From assembly GCF_018143015.1 (NCBI RefSeq), contig NC_054741.1:65632697-65696696 (forward strand): 64,000 nt of DNA. Reading direction: 5' to 3'. The notes beneath the pieces were generated by a model. It had not been told where the DNA came from and did not search any database. It saw nothing but the letters and a program-made list of their open reading frames with translations. Positions 1 through 10,560 of this stretch are shown piece after piece. Source of the stretch: Lytechinus variegatus. Lineage: Eukaryota; Echinodermata; Echinoidea; Temnopleuroida; Toxopneustidae. Each line of letters opens with the position of its first letter. Position 1 is the stretch's first letter. A program made the translations under genes and the position numbers.

Positions 1-580
1 TTGAAAACTACAATTTTTAGCATACTTTGGTAAGGCCTTCCAATTTGTGGCAAGTACAAAATAGGGCACAAACCTTTCCTTTTCATTAGAAAACAAGATC
101 AATAAAAATTATAGTTGGTTTCTCTTTTTTTCCTAGATTATATTAACAGTAAACTTTTGGTTTGATAGACACAAAGCCCTTCTTCTCTTCCTCATTTGTT
201 TGATTTGGCTGGTAACCAGTCAGAAATGACTATTTTGCCTCTGCTTTATTTCTTTTAATTACCTAGTTGCAGTTGGATCATGTGTCATGTTTGTGGTGGG
301 GCTAGGCTTGAGATGGGGCCGAGTCTTTCTGAGTTTCTTTCAATAACTCCTCCTCAATTTCTCAAACTTTATAATTAAGTTTAGAATAAATGCTTTGCTA
401 GTTTGTATCACTTAGTCTTAGCGAAAGAAGGATTTTTCAAATTTAACTTAATTTGAAATCTAATTATGAATGTTCTACCTCTGGATTCTACTTTCTAGAG
501 TAAGGATAAGAAATCTGTAAATGAACTTTATATTCAGTTAAGCTCCCCACAAAAAATTCAGAATAGAACACAAAACTGAC
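1..580 (-). other. PGAM5 intron 1 (partial)
   Basis: AT-rich sequence downstream (on the minus strand) of the PGAM5 first-exon donor. I see no second coding exon before the window edge, so the rest of the gene lies to the left. No repeat family was recognised in it. Confidence 0.6.
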
Positions 581-765
581 TTGTCCCAGTTGGAATCCCA
601 TCTGACACTTGGGTTGTGATTGGTAGTCCACGCCGCCAGAGCTGTGGGGAGGAATCCATCTCGCTCTCGCTGGGAATATTTCATTGCAGCTGCTCCAAAC
701 GCAACCCCACTTGAAACTCCAATTAAGAGCTTCGCGGCTCTAAAACCATGATTAAATGATGGCAT
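581..765 (-). CDS. PGAM5: PGAM5, first coding exon (mitochondrial serine/threonine phosphatase of the phosphoglycerate-mutase fold)
   Basis: Only the N-terminal exon is in the window. It starts at ATG 765-763 and encodes about 61 residues. Residues ~12-28 are small and hydrophobic (AAKLLIGVSSGVAFGAAA), matching the N-terminal transmembrane/mitochondrial targeting segment of PGAM5. Near the end is WDSNWD, which corresponds to the conserved WDPNWD motif that PGAM5 uses for oligomer assembly. The reading frame stays open past 581, but a good donor (CAA|GTCAGT) lies at 580/579 just after WDSNWD, so I end the exon there with two bases of a split codon. In other animals PGAM5 dephosphorylates mitochondrial partners and acts in mitophagy and cell-death signalling. 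The catalytic RHG motif would be in later exons outside the window. It is head-to-head with HGH1. Identification rests on a short exon but the motif and its position fit well. Confidence 0.78.
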
Positions 766-1048
766 TGTTTCGATTCGGTGCAGAATATGATTTCAGAATC
801 TGTTCAATCAAATAATTTACCAATAAAATCAAATTAAATGGAAGATTTTCCGTCACTGTCTAGGTTGTCACGCTACCGGAAGTGGAATGCTTTTTAATGA
901 GTAGACTATTTCTAACCAGTCGTTTTTAGTGACATAAGCCTACATATCAACGTGCTAAAAAAGGTCAACAAAATAAAACTCCTGCGAGCGCGCCTATTTA
1001 GCTATAGGCGTACGTGCTCTGCTCTGCTGCAACTAGTTTCAGCTTCTA
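766..1048. promoter_or_regulatory. PGAM5 promoter, the left half of a former PGAM5-HGH1 bidirectional promoter
   Basis: This stretch separates the PGAM5 start codon from the end of the giant transposon. It holds ACCGGAAGTG at 875-884, a consensus ETS/GABP site of the type common in bidirectional housekeeping promoters, and a CpG-containing patch near 985-1010. No TATA box is obvious for PGAM5. The interpretation as a once-shared promoter is inferred from the opposed genes and from the target duplication at its right edge. A small open frame at 952-1137 crosses into the transposon and is not credible as a gene. Confidence 0.6.
1038..1048 (+). repeat. Target-site duplication, left copy
   Basis: TTCAGCTTCTA directly before the left terminal arm. 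The identical 11 bases follow the right arm at 33094-33104. If the terminal A/T pair is assigned to the element, the duplication is the 9-bp TCAGCTTCT (1039-1047 and 33095-33103). Confidence 0.88.
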
Positions 1049-1316
1049 CCGGCGTGAAGTTGGTTGGATATTCGATATTCGATATTCAAACTGTGAAGTT
1101 GGTTGGATATTCAGGTTCGATATTCAAACGCATGTGAAGTTGGACAGTATTCGATATTCAAAAATTAGGGGTTTTGAAAGCTAGCTAGGGGGTTTAAAAG
1201 GTGAAACACAACACGGGCAACCATAAAATAGCTGGCTTCCCCTAATACGAGGATTTTTTAGGGGACAAAAGTCAGGGAATAAAAGGGTTGGAAATTTCTA
1301 ATTTAATTTTTTTTTC
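1049..1316 (+). repeat. Left terminal inverted arm (unique part) with subterminal iterons
   Basis: Pairs with 32820-33093. The first ~115 bp hold three imperfect direct repeats starting GTGAAGTTGG, each followed by runs of GATATTC, at about 1054, 1095 and 1134. The rest, including AAAATTAGGGGTTTTG and a stretch that ends in a T run, leads straight into the satellite. Short repeats beside a terminus are typical transposase-binding arrays; that role is inferred. Confidence 0.85.
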
Positions 1317-4300
1317 AAGGGGCCCCCAGGGATATCCCGACGGCCTAGCCAGGGTAACCACCTATCCTAACTTGTAGAACTCGACTCGGGCAACAAGATA
1401 AACACCTGCTTGACCCGGCGCATGCACATTTAGGGGGCTCAAATTAACAAAATTAAAGGGAATAAAGGGCTGTTTAGACCATTTTTTTATTTAAAAAAGT
1501 ATTTTTTCCAAGGGGCCCCCAGGGATATCCCGACGGCCTAGCCAGGGTAACCACCTATCCTAACTTGTAGAACTCGACTCGGGCAACAAGATAAACACCT
1601 GCTTGACCCGGCGCATGCACATTTAGGGGGCTCAAATTAACAAAATTAAAGGGAATAAAGGGCTGTTTAGACCATTTTTTTATTTAAAAAAGTATTTTTT
1701 CCAAGGGGCCCCCAGGGATATCCCGACGGCCTAGCCAGGGTAACCACCTATCCTAACTTGTAGAACTCGACTCGGGCAACAAGATAAACACCTGCTTGAT
1801 CCGGCGCATGCACATTTAGGGGGCTCAAATTAACAAAATTAAAGGGAATAAAGGGCTATTTAGACCTTTTTTTTTAATAAAAAAAGTAATTTTTCCAAGG
1901 GGCCCCCAGGGATATCCCGACGGCCTAGCCAGGGTAACCACCTATCCTAACTTGTAGAACTCGACTCGGGCAACAAGATAAACACCTGCTTGACCCGGCG
2001 CATGCACATTTAGGGGGCTCAAATTAACAAAATTAAAGGGAATAAAGGGCTATTTAGACCTTTTTTTTAATTAAAAAAAGTAATTTTTTCAAGGGGCCCC
2101 CAGGGATATCCCGACGGCCTAGCCAGGGTAACCACCTATCCTAACTTGTAGAACTTGATTCGGGCAACAAGATAAACACCTGCTTGACCCGGCGCATGCA
2201 CATTTAGGGGGCTCAAATTAACAAAATTAAAGGGAATAAAGGGCTATTTAGACCATTTTTTTTATTTAAAAAAGTATTTTTTCCAAGGGGCCCCCAGGGA
2301 TATCCCGACGGCCTAGCCAGGGTAATAATGCACCTATCCTAACTTGTAGAACTCGACTCGGGCAACAAGATAAACACCTGCTTGACCCGGCGCATGCACA
2401 TTTAGGGGGCTCAAATTAACAAAATTAAAGGGAATAAAGGGCTATTTAGACCATTTTTTTTATTTAAAAAAGTATTTTTTCCAAGGGGCCCCCAGGGGTA
2501 TTCCGACGGCCTAGCCAGGGTAACCACCTATCCTAACTTGTAGAACTCGACTCGGGCAACAAGATAAACACCTGCTTGATCCGGCGCATGCACATTTAGG
2601 GGGCTCAAATTAACAAAATTAAAGGGAATAAAGGGCTATTTAGACCTTTTTTTTTTATTAAAAAAAGTAATTTTTCCAAGGGGCCCCCAGGGATATCCCG
2701 ACGGCCTAGCCAGGGTAACCACCTATCCTAACTTGTAGAACTCGACTCGGGCAACAAGATAAACACCTGCTTGACCCGGCGCATGCACATTTAGGGGGCT
2801 CAAATTAACAAAATTAAAGGGAATAATGGGCTATTTAGACCTTTTTTTTAATTAAAAAAAGTAATTTTTTCAAGGGGCCCCAAGGGATATCCCGACGGCC
2901 TAGCCAGGGTAACCACCTATCCTAACTTGTAGAACTTGATTCGGGCAACAAGATAAACACCTGCTTGACCCGTCGCATGCACATTTAGGGGGCTCAAATT
3001 AACAAAATTAAAGGGAATAAAGGGCTGTTTAGACCATTTTTTTTATATAAAAAAGTATTTTTTCCAAAGGGCCCCAGGGATATCCCGACGGCCTAGCCAG
3101 GGTAACCACCTATACTAACTTGTAGAACTTGACTCGGGCAACAAGATAAACACCTGCTTGATCCGGCGCATGCACATTTAGGGGGCTCAAATTAACAAAA
3201 TTAAAGGGAATAAAGGGCTATTTAGACCATTTTTTAATTACAAAAAGTATTTTTTTCAAGGGGCCCCCAGGGATATCCCGACGGCCTAGCCAGGGTAACC
3301 ACCTATCCTAACTTGTAGAACTCGATTCGGGCAACAAGATAAAAACCTGCTTGACCCGGCGCATGCACATTAAGGGGGCTCAAATTAACAAAATTAAGGG
3401 GAATAAAGGGCTATTTAGACCATTTTTTAATTAAAAAAAGTATTTTTTTCAAGGGCCCCCAGGGATATCCCGACGGCCTAGCCAGGGTAACCACCTATCC
3501 TAACTTGTAGAACTCGATTCGGGCAACAAGATAAACACCTGCTTGACCCGGCGCATGCACATTAAGGGGGCTCAAATTAACAAAATTAAAGGGAATAAAG
3601 GGCTATTTAGACCATTTTTTAATTAAAAAAAGTATTTTTTTCAAGGGGCCCCCAGGGATATCCCGACGGCCTAGCCAGGGTAACCACCTATCCTAACTTG
3701 TAGAACTCGATTCGGGCAACAAGATAAAAACCTGCTTGACCCGGCGCATGCACATTAAGGGGGCTCAAATTAACAAAATTAAAGGGAATAAAGGGCTATT
3801 TCGACCATTTTTTAATTAAAAAAAGTATTTTTTTCAAGGGGCCCCCAGGGATATCCCGACGGCCTAGCCAGGGTAACCACCTATCCTAACTTGTAGAACT
3901 CGATTCGGGCAACAAGATAAACACCTGCTTGACCCGGCGCATGCACATTAAGGGGGCTCAAATTAACAAAATTAAAGGGAATAAAGGGCTATTTAGACCA
4001 TTTTTTAATTAAAAAAAGTATTTTTTTCAAGGGGCCCCCAGGGATATCCCGACGGCCTAGCCAGGGTAACCACCTATCCTTACTTGTAGAACTCGATACG
4101 GGCAACAAGATAAACACCTGCTTGACCCGGCGCATGCACATTAAGGGGGCTCAAATTAACAAAATTAAAGGGAATAAAGGGCTATTTAGACCATTTTTTA
4201 ATTAAAAAAAGTATTTTTTTCAAGGGGCCCCCAGGGATATCCCGACGGCCTAGCCAGGGTAACCACCTATCCTAACTTGTAGAACTCGATTCGGGCAACA

Positions 4301-4940
4301 AGATAAACACCTGCTTGACCCGGCGCATGCACATTAAGGGGGCTCAAATTAACAAAATTAAAGGGAATAAAGGGCTCTTTAGACCATTTTTTAATTAAAA
4401 AAAGTATTTTTTTCAAGGGGCCCCCAGGGATATCCCGACGGCCTAGCCAGGGTAACCACCTATCCTAACTTGTAGAACTCGATTCGGGCAACAAGATAAA
4501 CACCTGCTTGACCCGGCGCATGCACATTAAGGGGGCTCAAATTAACAAAATTAAAGGGAATAAAGGGCTATTTAGACCATTTTTTAATTAAAAAAAGTAT
4601 TTTTTTCAAGGGGCCCCCAGGGATATCCCGACGGCCTAGCCAGGGTAACCACCTATCCTAACTTGTAGAACTCGATTCGGGCAACAAGATAAACACCTGC
4701 TTGACCCGGCGCATGCACATTAAGGGGGCTCAAATTAACAAAATTAAAGGGAATAAAGGGCTATTTAGACCATTTTTTAATTAAAAAAAGTATTTTTTTC
4801 AAGGGGCCCCCAGGGATATCCCGACGGCCTAGCCAGGGTAACCACCTATCCTAACTTGTAGAACTCGATTCGGGCAACAAGATAAACACCTGCTTGACCC
4901 GGCGCATGCACATTAAGGGGGCTCAAATTAACAAAATTAA
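1317..4940 (+). repeat. Satellite array 1: 19 units of ~193 bp (left arm, outer part)
   Basis: I count 19 cores of GGGATATCCCGACGGCC or a close variant (first ~1329, last ~4812), spaced about 190-200 bp. Each unit has a GC-rich half with palindromes GGGGCCCC and GGGATATCCC, and an AT-rich half with TTAATTAA and T/A runs. The outer ten units carry the variant CACATTTAGGGGG and the inner nine CACATTAAGGGGG. The outer units show a four-unit higher-order period: CTTGATCCGGCGC recurs at ~1797 and ~2577, and GAACTTGATTCGGG at ~2151 and ~2932. The array is broken at TTAA 4937-4940 by the nested element and resumes at 15174. Confidence 0.95.
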
Positions 4941-4962
4941 AGGGAATATTTAACTTTGTGAG

Positions 4963-6371
4963 CAATTTAAAAAATTATCATATTGCTCTTTGAAAATGTT
5001 ATGAACATTCGACTAACAACTCAAAAATACCCATGTGAAAGTTTGGGATCATAACATATTCGGGAAGTGTTTTTAAAAACTGAAAATCTGAGGCAATGTT
5101 TGAAGAGAAAAATGCACTTCTCGACGGTTGATTCATGATTCTGTGTCCAATTTAAATCGATATTATATAGCGCCACCTTGTGATGCATGTAAGAAAGTAG
5201 GCGGAGCTTACCACGGCGGAATTCAGTTCTCCGTGATCTGTTGTGTTCGAAGTTTGTTGGGGGGGGGGGTCTGTGTTCTCTCGGTGTCCGCTCTGTGTGA
5301 TAAGCGCATGTGCCTTGAAGTCTGTAATAGCTCTATGGTGAAAGGGTTTAGTTGTGTGTGTATCGCATTTCATTGGGGAATCTAATGTACTGTCAGGTGT
5401 CGAACTCGTGAGTGTCCATTCCGCCTTTGGTCTGTACATTTTGTATATGCTATAGCCTGGGTCAAGCCACACTATGCCTCGAATGATAGACCAATAGCTC
5501 TATGGATAGACCATGGGATTTTGATGAATTTATATTTTGGCGACATAAATTAGTAGCAAATAAAACGGCAACAGAAAATAACGCTAAATAACGGCCAGGT
5601 CTACAAATACATGAAGAATCCCAGAGCTGCGTACAGTGTAGAGTAGGTTTTTTTTTTGTTTTGGTTATGTGGATCATGGAGGGATGGAGTGTGATTTTCC
5701 AGAAGCTATATTGTGCCCCTCCCCCCAAAATTACCTTTCTGTTCTTTGCTTTACCTTTGCATAAACTACAATACGTCCTTGTGGTTCTTGATTATTCTCT
5801 TTTACCTGGTCACGATATAGCAAACGTCCGTCGACTGGTTCGATCGAGATAAACTGATATGGACGATAAAAGAGGCGAATGCACTGAATATAGCTCCATG
5901 TATGTATCCGAGCGCAACTCTTGTCATGATATGTCGATGTGCATGTTTACATGCACGGAACATAGCTGGGAATAAAGGCAGCCCGAAAGGTAGTCCACCT
6001 CCTGGACTGTTGTTATTTTGTACGACACGACTACCAAACACCCAGCACACTTCAACCCCATAACAGTACACGCATACACACACCCTGAATAGTCATATGA
6101 AACAACATTTTTTTCGGGGAAAGTGAATCAGTGGGTAAGGTGAATCACTGGGGGTAAGTGAATCAGTGGAGGGCGCGGGCCCGGGCGTGTGTGTGTTGGT
6201 TATGGTTTGCCCAATCAGTAAAAATCGTCCAGGACGTGGACTACCCGAAAGGCAGTGACCTCCCCTCCTCCACCCCCCCCCCCGTGCCCCTGACATGGAA
6301 ACTTCATCATCCACCATCGTGTTTGTGTGTTTACGTTCTCCACGAGCTCCCCCAACAAAGATCATCCCATC
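4963..6371. other. Interior of the nested element, no gene seen
   Basis: Mixed AT-rich sequence with a G run at ~5258-5267. Three short tandem copies of a GTGAATCAGTGGG-like motif lie at 6124-6170. Open frames here are short, lack family features and overlap each other. Confidence 0.6.
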
Positions 6372-6684
6372 CATTGGCGGCGGAAGCCAAAAAATTTAGG
6401 GGGTGTCCACCTGAATTTTCATGGACACAGGTAAAAAATTTGACAAGCGCCCACAAAAAAGGGTTATCAACCTAAATTTTAGGAGTTGCTTACCTAAAAT
6501 TTTTGACAAGGAAAAAAAAAAGGTCATCAACCTAAATTTTAGGGGGGGCAACACACGTTTCAGGGGGGTCCACGTGAATTTAGGGGGGATCACGCAGGAA
6601 AAAAAATTGACAAGCAAAAAAAAAAAAGATTATCAACAAAAAAATTTAGGGGGGCCGTCCCCCCCCCCCCTTCCGCCGCCTATG
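6372..6684. mobile_element. 313-bp hAT-type MITE
   Basis: Terminal inverted repeats CATTGGCGGCGGAAG (6372-6386) and, as reverse complement, CATAGGCGGCGGAAG (6670-6684). The flanking 8-mers ATCCCATC (6364-6371) and TTCCCATC (6685-6692) match at 7 of 8 positions, which fits the 8-bp duplication of hAT elements. The interior consists of degenerate repeats of AAATTTTAGG and A runs, ending in a C run. It is too small to encode a transposase. Confidence 0.72.
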
Positions 6685-8224
6685 TTCCCATCAACAATCT
6701 TCGGTATAGGCATATCTTCACGTAAGATACTTGTGAGAAACTCCCGGGTCCTGTTGCTCCCCCCCCCCCCCCCCCTCCGATCGATCGGGGCCTATCCGTT
6801 TTAGACTATTTTGGAACGTGTTAGATATAGGGTAGTAATTTGCAAACCCAAACATCTCAACTCCCGAGACCCTGGAATATCATGACTGTATAAGACCTAC
6901 AAATTATTATGCATAAGTTTGTTTGTTTTGTGTATTTGATTTGCATGTATGACAGTGTGTTTTTTGGAAGGGGTAGCCGTATTTAATTTTATCCATGATT
7001 GGGGTCAATAATTCTTTACATTTCTCCGCCATATAATCCGCTCATGACACCTTTCAAATCATATCACATTTCTTTTTCAATTTCCATTTCTTTCCCGCTT
7101 CTGCTTCCCTTCGCTCTTCCTTCCGTAAATTCTTTACAGTATAAAGACGCAATCTGATTTTTGTTACACAATCCTATGAACCTTACGTGAAGATAGTTTT
7201 TTGTGTTCTTTTCTAGCTCGTAATACCTGAAAACCTGTAAATTGGTTATTGATTTTCTTTATCCAATTTTTTTATAAACCCCTCATTATTTCAGCGTATA
7301 TGAAGCATCCTTTACCTTCAATCTGGCATTGTTTATATATATCATCATATCATGTTTATTTTAGGAAAATAATGAAAAATGAAACAATGTAAAAATCTTA
7401 GTTTGAGTCAGAATTTTAAACAAAACTAGTCACACCGTCAATCACGAAAGTTCCCGTTTCTGCTCGATCCAATCACTGTAATTTTTAGATTCCATGGAAT
7501 AATTAGTCCATCATCACCACAACCATCAAGTAACAGTACACTTGAATTCGTGTATTTTAAAACAAATGCTTGTGAATGAGCATAATTGTATTTCCGTCAA
7601 TATTGAAAGGCCATCTCTAACAGGGTAAGACCCCCCACCACTCTGGATATTTTATCGTCGGTTAATATGCGTGACTGTCGGGATAAGGGAAGAGAGGGAA
7701 AATAGAAGGGAAAAGGGTGGGGAAGAAGAGAAAGAAGAAAAGTGGAAAAGGGGGAAAAATTAAAAGAAAAGAGGTTGTCGGACTGACGCCTACTGGAAAA
7801 ATGATAGAACTGATTGTCACGAAGGAATGTTCCTCTACTCCATGTATATAGGCTAAATACCATCAGTGTAATGTAGGCACACAGGGCTGTTCTAATAAAA
7901 TGCTTTGAATGTATAGGTTGTACGTCTAAATCCCTTAAAATTAAGCCCATCATTTTTTACGTACAGTGATTAAAATTGCCCGGCCGTAGGTCCCAGTCGC
8001 GAAAATTGTCGTCATTCAATTAGAGTATTCAATATATTCACAAAATTCTTATATACGTGTTGGGCAGCACTTTTAAAATAGTCCCTTTCAGATCAGTAAA
8101 TTTAGTTCGCAATATAGACAGCTTGTTCTTTATTGTTGTACAACGTCCAGTCGTGATCAAGTATTTATATCACAAAATATATTGTTGAGATGATAACCTT
8201 CGTATATACGTGTAGATAAAATAG
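6685..8224. other. Interior of the nested element, no gene seen
   Basis: AT-rich filler with a C run at 6759-6775 and an almost pure purine tract at about 7676-7775 (GGGAAGAGAGGGAAAATAG and similar). A degenerate open frame on the minus strand at 7597-7953 is just the complement of that purine tract. Confidence 0.55.
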
Positions 8225-8391
8225 CTTATTGTGTTTCGCGCTTGCAATGATTTTTTATTGAGGTACATCGAATTTGATATTTACATTTAAAGAATAACCT
8301 ACTTAGAATGTTTAGTTGTCGGGTCATAATATAGAAAACTTCAGCTCGCGCTATTCGCTTGCATTGTTTCAATGAATATCCCCCATGTCAG

Positions 8392-10031
8392 CAGTGACGT
8401 ATCTAGAACAAACGAAGCCCAGGCAAGTGCTAAAATCGCACCCCTTTCAAATTGTAGGTCTATGATATATATACTCGGCAGTTGACCAGTCAAAACAAAA
8501 TAATAGTTTAGTCCGTTTCTTTTAATCATGCAAATGATGCGTATCTAGCGTAAACAATGTATGCGAGCGCTAAGCACGTGCCTATTAAGATCGTATAAAG
8601 GAATATTCTAAGCAATTTTTGTAATGATTAACATAATGCATATCCAGACAATGAAAGCAAGCGCGAAGCGCGAGCCGAAAATTGATATTGAGACCTACAA
8701 TCGGGACATTTTTAATGATTCTTAACGATGCGTATCTATAATTAAGCAACTCATGCAAGCACGAGGGTGAGCTGAAAAAATATATTGAGGGGAAATTTTA
8801 ATAATAATAATTATAATACTAACAATAATAATAATTCATAATAATAATAATAATGATGGCTTATATAGCTCACAGGTCCACCTTTCGGTGCTCATGGCGC
8901 TTCAAAAAAAAATAAACACAACACACACCAACAATATAAAGCGAAAGGGTATAGATTTCGAATTCTCCTGAATGTTAGTGGGAGATCAAAATTTAGTTTT
9001 CAACTGGGACTTGAATGTTTCTGTTGATGAAAATTTGACAATTGATTCCATAGCTTTGGTCCTATAACAGAGAATGCATGGTCCCCCATTTGTGTTTTGT
9101 TCTGGGTGTCGGGAGCAATAGAGCATCAGATGATGATCAGAGCTAAATGAATGCTAATATTTTGAGATAGAGCTTCGGAGATATATGGGGAAGAGAGAAT
9201 ATAGATTGAATGATGTATAAGTAAAAGAATTTTGAAGGTGATTCGTTTATCAACAGGCAGCCAATGTAAGGACTGAAGGATTGGCGAGATGGAGTCATAC
9301 GTTTCAGTGTACATTAGGAGACGGGCAGCAGAGTTTTGTAGACGTTAAAGTTTCGTCGAATCTTTTTGTGGGAGGTTACAGAACAATGAGTTTGATAAAT
9401 CTAAACGAATGGAAATCAAAACATCGATAATTTTTAGGACTTTTGTAGGAATTCATGAAAAGGATACGTATCTCATTGGGGTAGGCCCTAATGTGAGCGC
9501 GAAGCGCGAGCTGATTATTGTTTTACACAAACATGTATATCCTCACCTAAAATTGTCCTTTTAATCATCGTTTGTAAAACTAATGGAGAGTTTTTATCTC
9601 CCTTTTGGCAAACCAGAAAAAATATACTTCCGAACTGTTTGCAAGAATTAATGAAAAGGTATAAAAAAAATTATGCAAACTCGTAGCTATAGATTAAAAG
9701 TTATGACATTTGCGTTTGAAAAAGGATTTTATTTTTATAAGGAGTGTTTGTTAGAATTCAAGGAGAGAATATAAGTAGATCACTAATCAAAAGTTGTCAC
9801 GAATATTCATCTCTGGGTAAGGACATGCAAGATCATTAAAGGTGCATAGGACGGGGGTATATTAATCACACCGTCAGCGATATTCCTTTTCTGCGTCTTA
9901 ATTCCTTTGTCTTTTCTCTTCATTTTTTGTTTTTCTTTTTTTTTTCTTAGCATCCCTCTTTCCATTTTGCACCACTGAAAGTGGCTCCCGGGGCACGTGC
10001 CTCCCTTGCCGCCCCTGCTAGATACGCCATG
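8392..10031. mobile_element. Probable hAT-like non-autonomous element (decayed)
   Basis: The left end CAGTGACGTATCTAG (8392-8406) matches the reverse complement of the right end, CATGGCGTATCTAG (10018-10031). Inside the right end is GGGGCACGTGCC, as in the better-preserved element at 23807-24951. I could not find a clean 8-bp duplication. It carries a LINE fragment at 8795-9430. Confidence 0.5.
8795..9430 (-). mobile_element. 3' fragment of a CR1/L2-like LINE
   Basis: Reading the minus strand from about 9350 gives RLQNSAARLLMYTETYDS and then SPILQSLHWLPVDKRITFKI, the well-known C-terminal segment of CR1/L2/Rex-type reverse transcriptases (HITPVLxxLHWLPVxxRIxFKILLL). The frame breaks before the usual end. 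Further 3' come GCGCCATGAGCACCGAAAGG and a stretch of ATT repeats (8805-8855), the tail typical of these elements. It is 5' truncated and old. Confidence 0.75.
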
Positions 10032-10560
10032 TAAGAAAGTCCACTTTTCATGTCGGAAAAAATATCAGCTTGCGCTCTGCGCTCGCATCGATTGTCGAGT
10101 TACATATATATATAGAGAGAGAGAGGGGGGGGGGGTGGGGGAAATCAGCTCGCGCTTCGCGCTCACATTGATTGATTGCTTACTCATCCTATTAATGACT
10201 TCAAAAAACGTGGTTAATATGTTCAGTTCTCAATAATACTCATAAAAAAATTATTGTACATAACAGAAAAAGTGCTTAGAATGTCCGAGTTTGGGCGGAA
10301 AATTAGAATTTCAGTTCGCGCTTCACGCTCGCATCATAAAGTTATGCTTATAATATATCCATCCAATTTTTGGTTGAAAATGTGATTCGAATATACATTT
10401 TTATGTCCGAGGTTTTTAAAATGTACAACTCGCGCTCGCATTTTATTGATTGGTGAGATTTGTATGACATATTTATTCATGAGTCACTGCAAAATGGATA
10501 CTTTTGTAGGTGAGTATGTTAAAAAATTACTTCTGTGTTTCGCGCTCGCATGCATGAATC

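Larger units (their letters stand above)
8225..10560. repeat. Cluster of diverged GCTCGCGCTTCGCGCTCGC repeats
   Basis: The motif AGCTCGCGCTTCGCGCTCG and variants recur in both orientations (about 8250, 8343, 8660, 9495, 10070, 10147, 10315, 10430, 10537), usually separated by 70-300 bp of AT-rich spacer. The core GCGCTTCGCGC is nearly palindromic. The same motif recurs at 12960-13600 and 24330-25340. It appears to be the internal repeat of a family of non-autonomous elements. Confidence 0.7.

Noticed and set aside
952-1137. 61-residue frame between PGAM5 and the foldback element
   Set aside because: It uses a non-ATG start and crosses the transposon boundary into the iterons.
6421-6804. 127-residue frame rich in Lys, Pro and Asn
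   Set aside because: It spans the MITE at 6372-6684 and a C run; both ends are low complexity.
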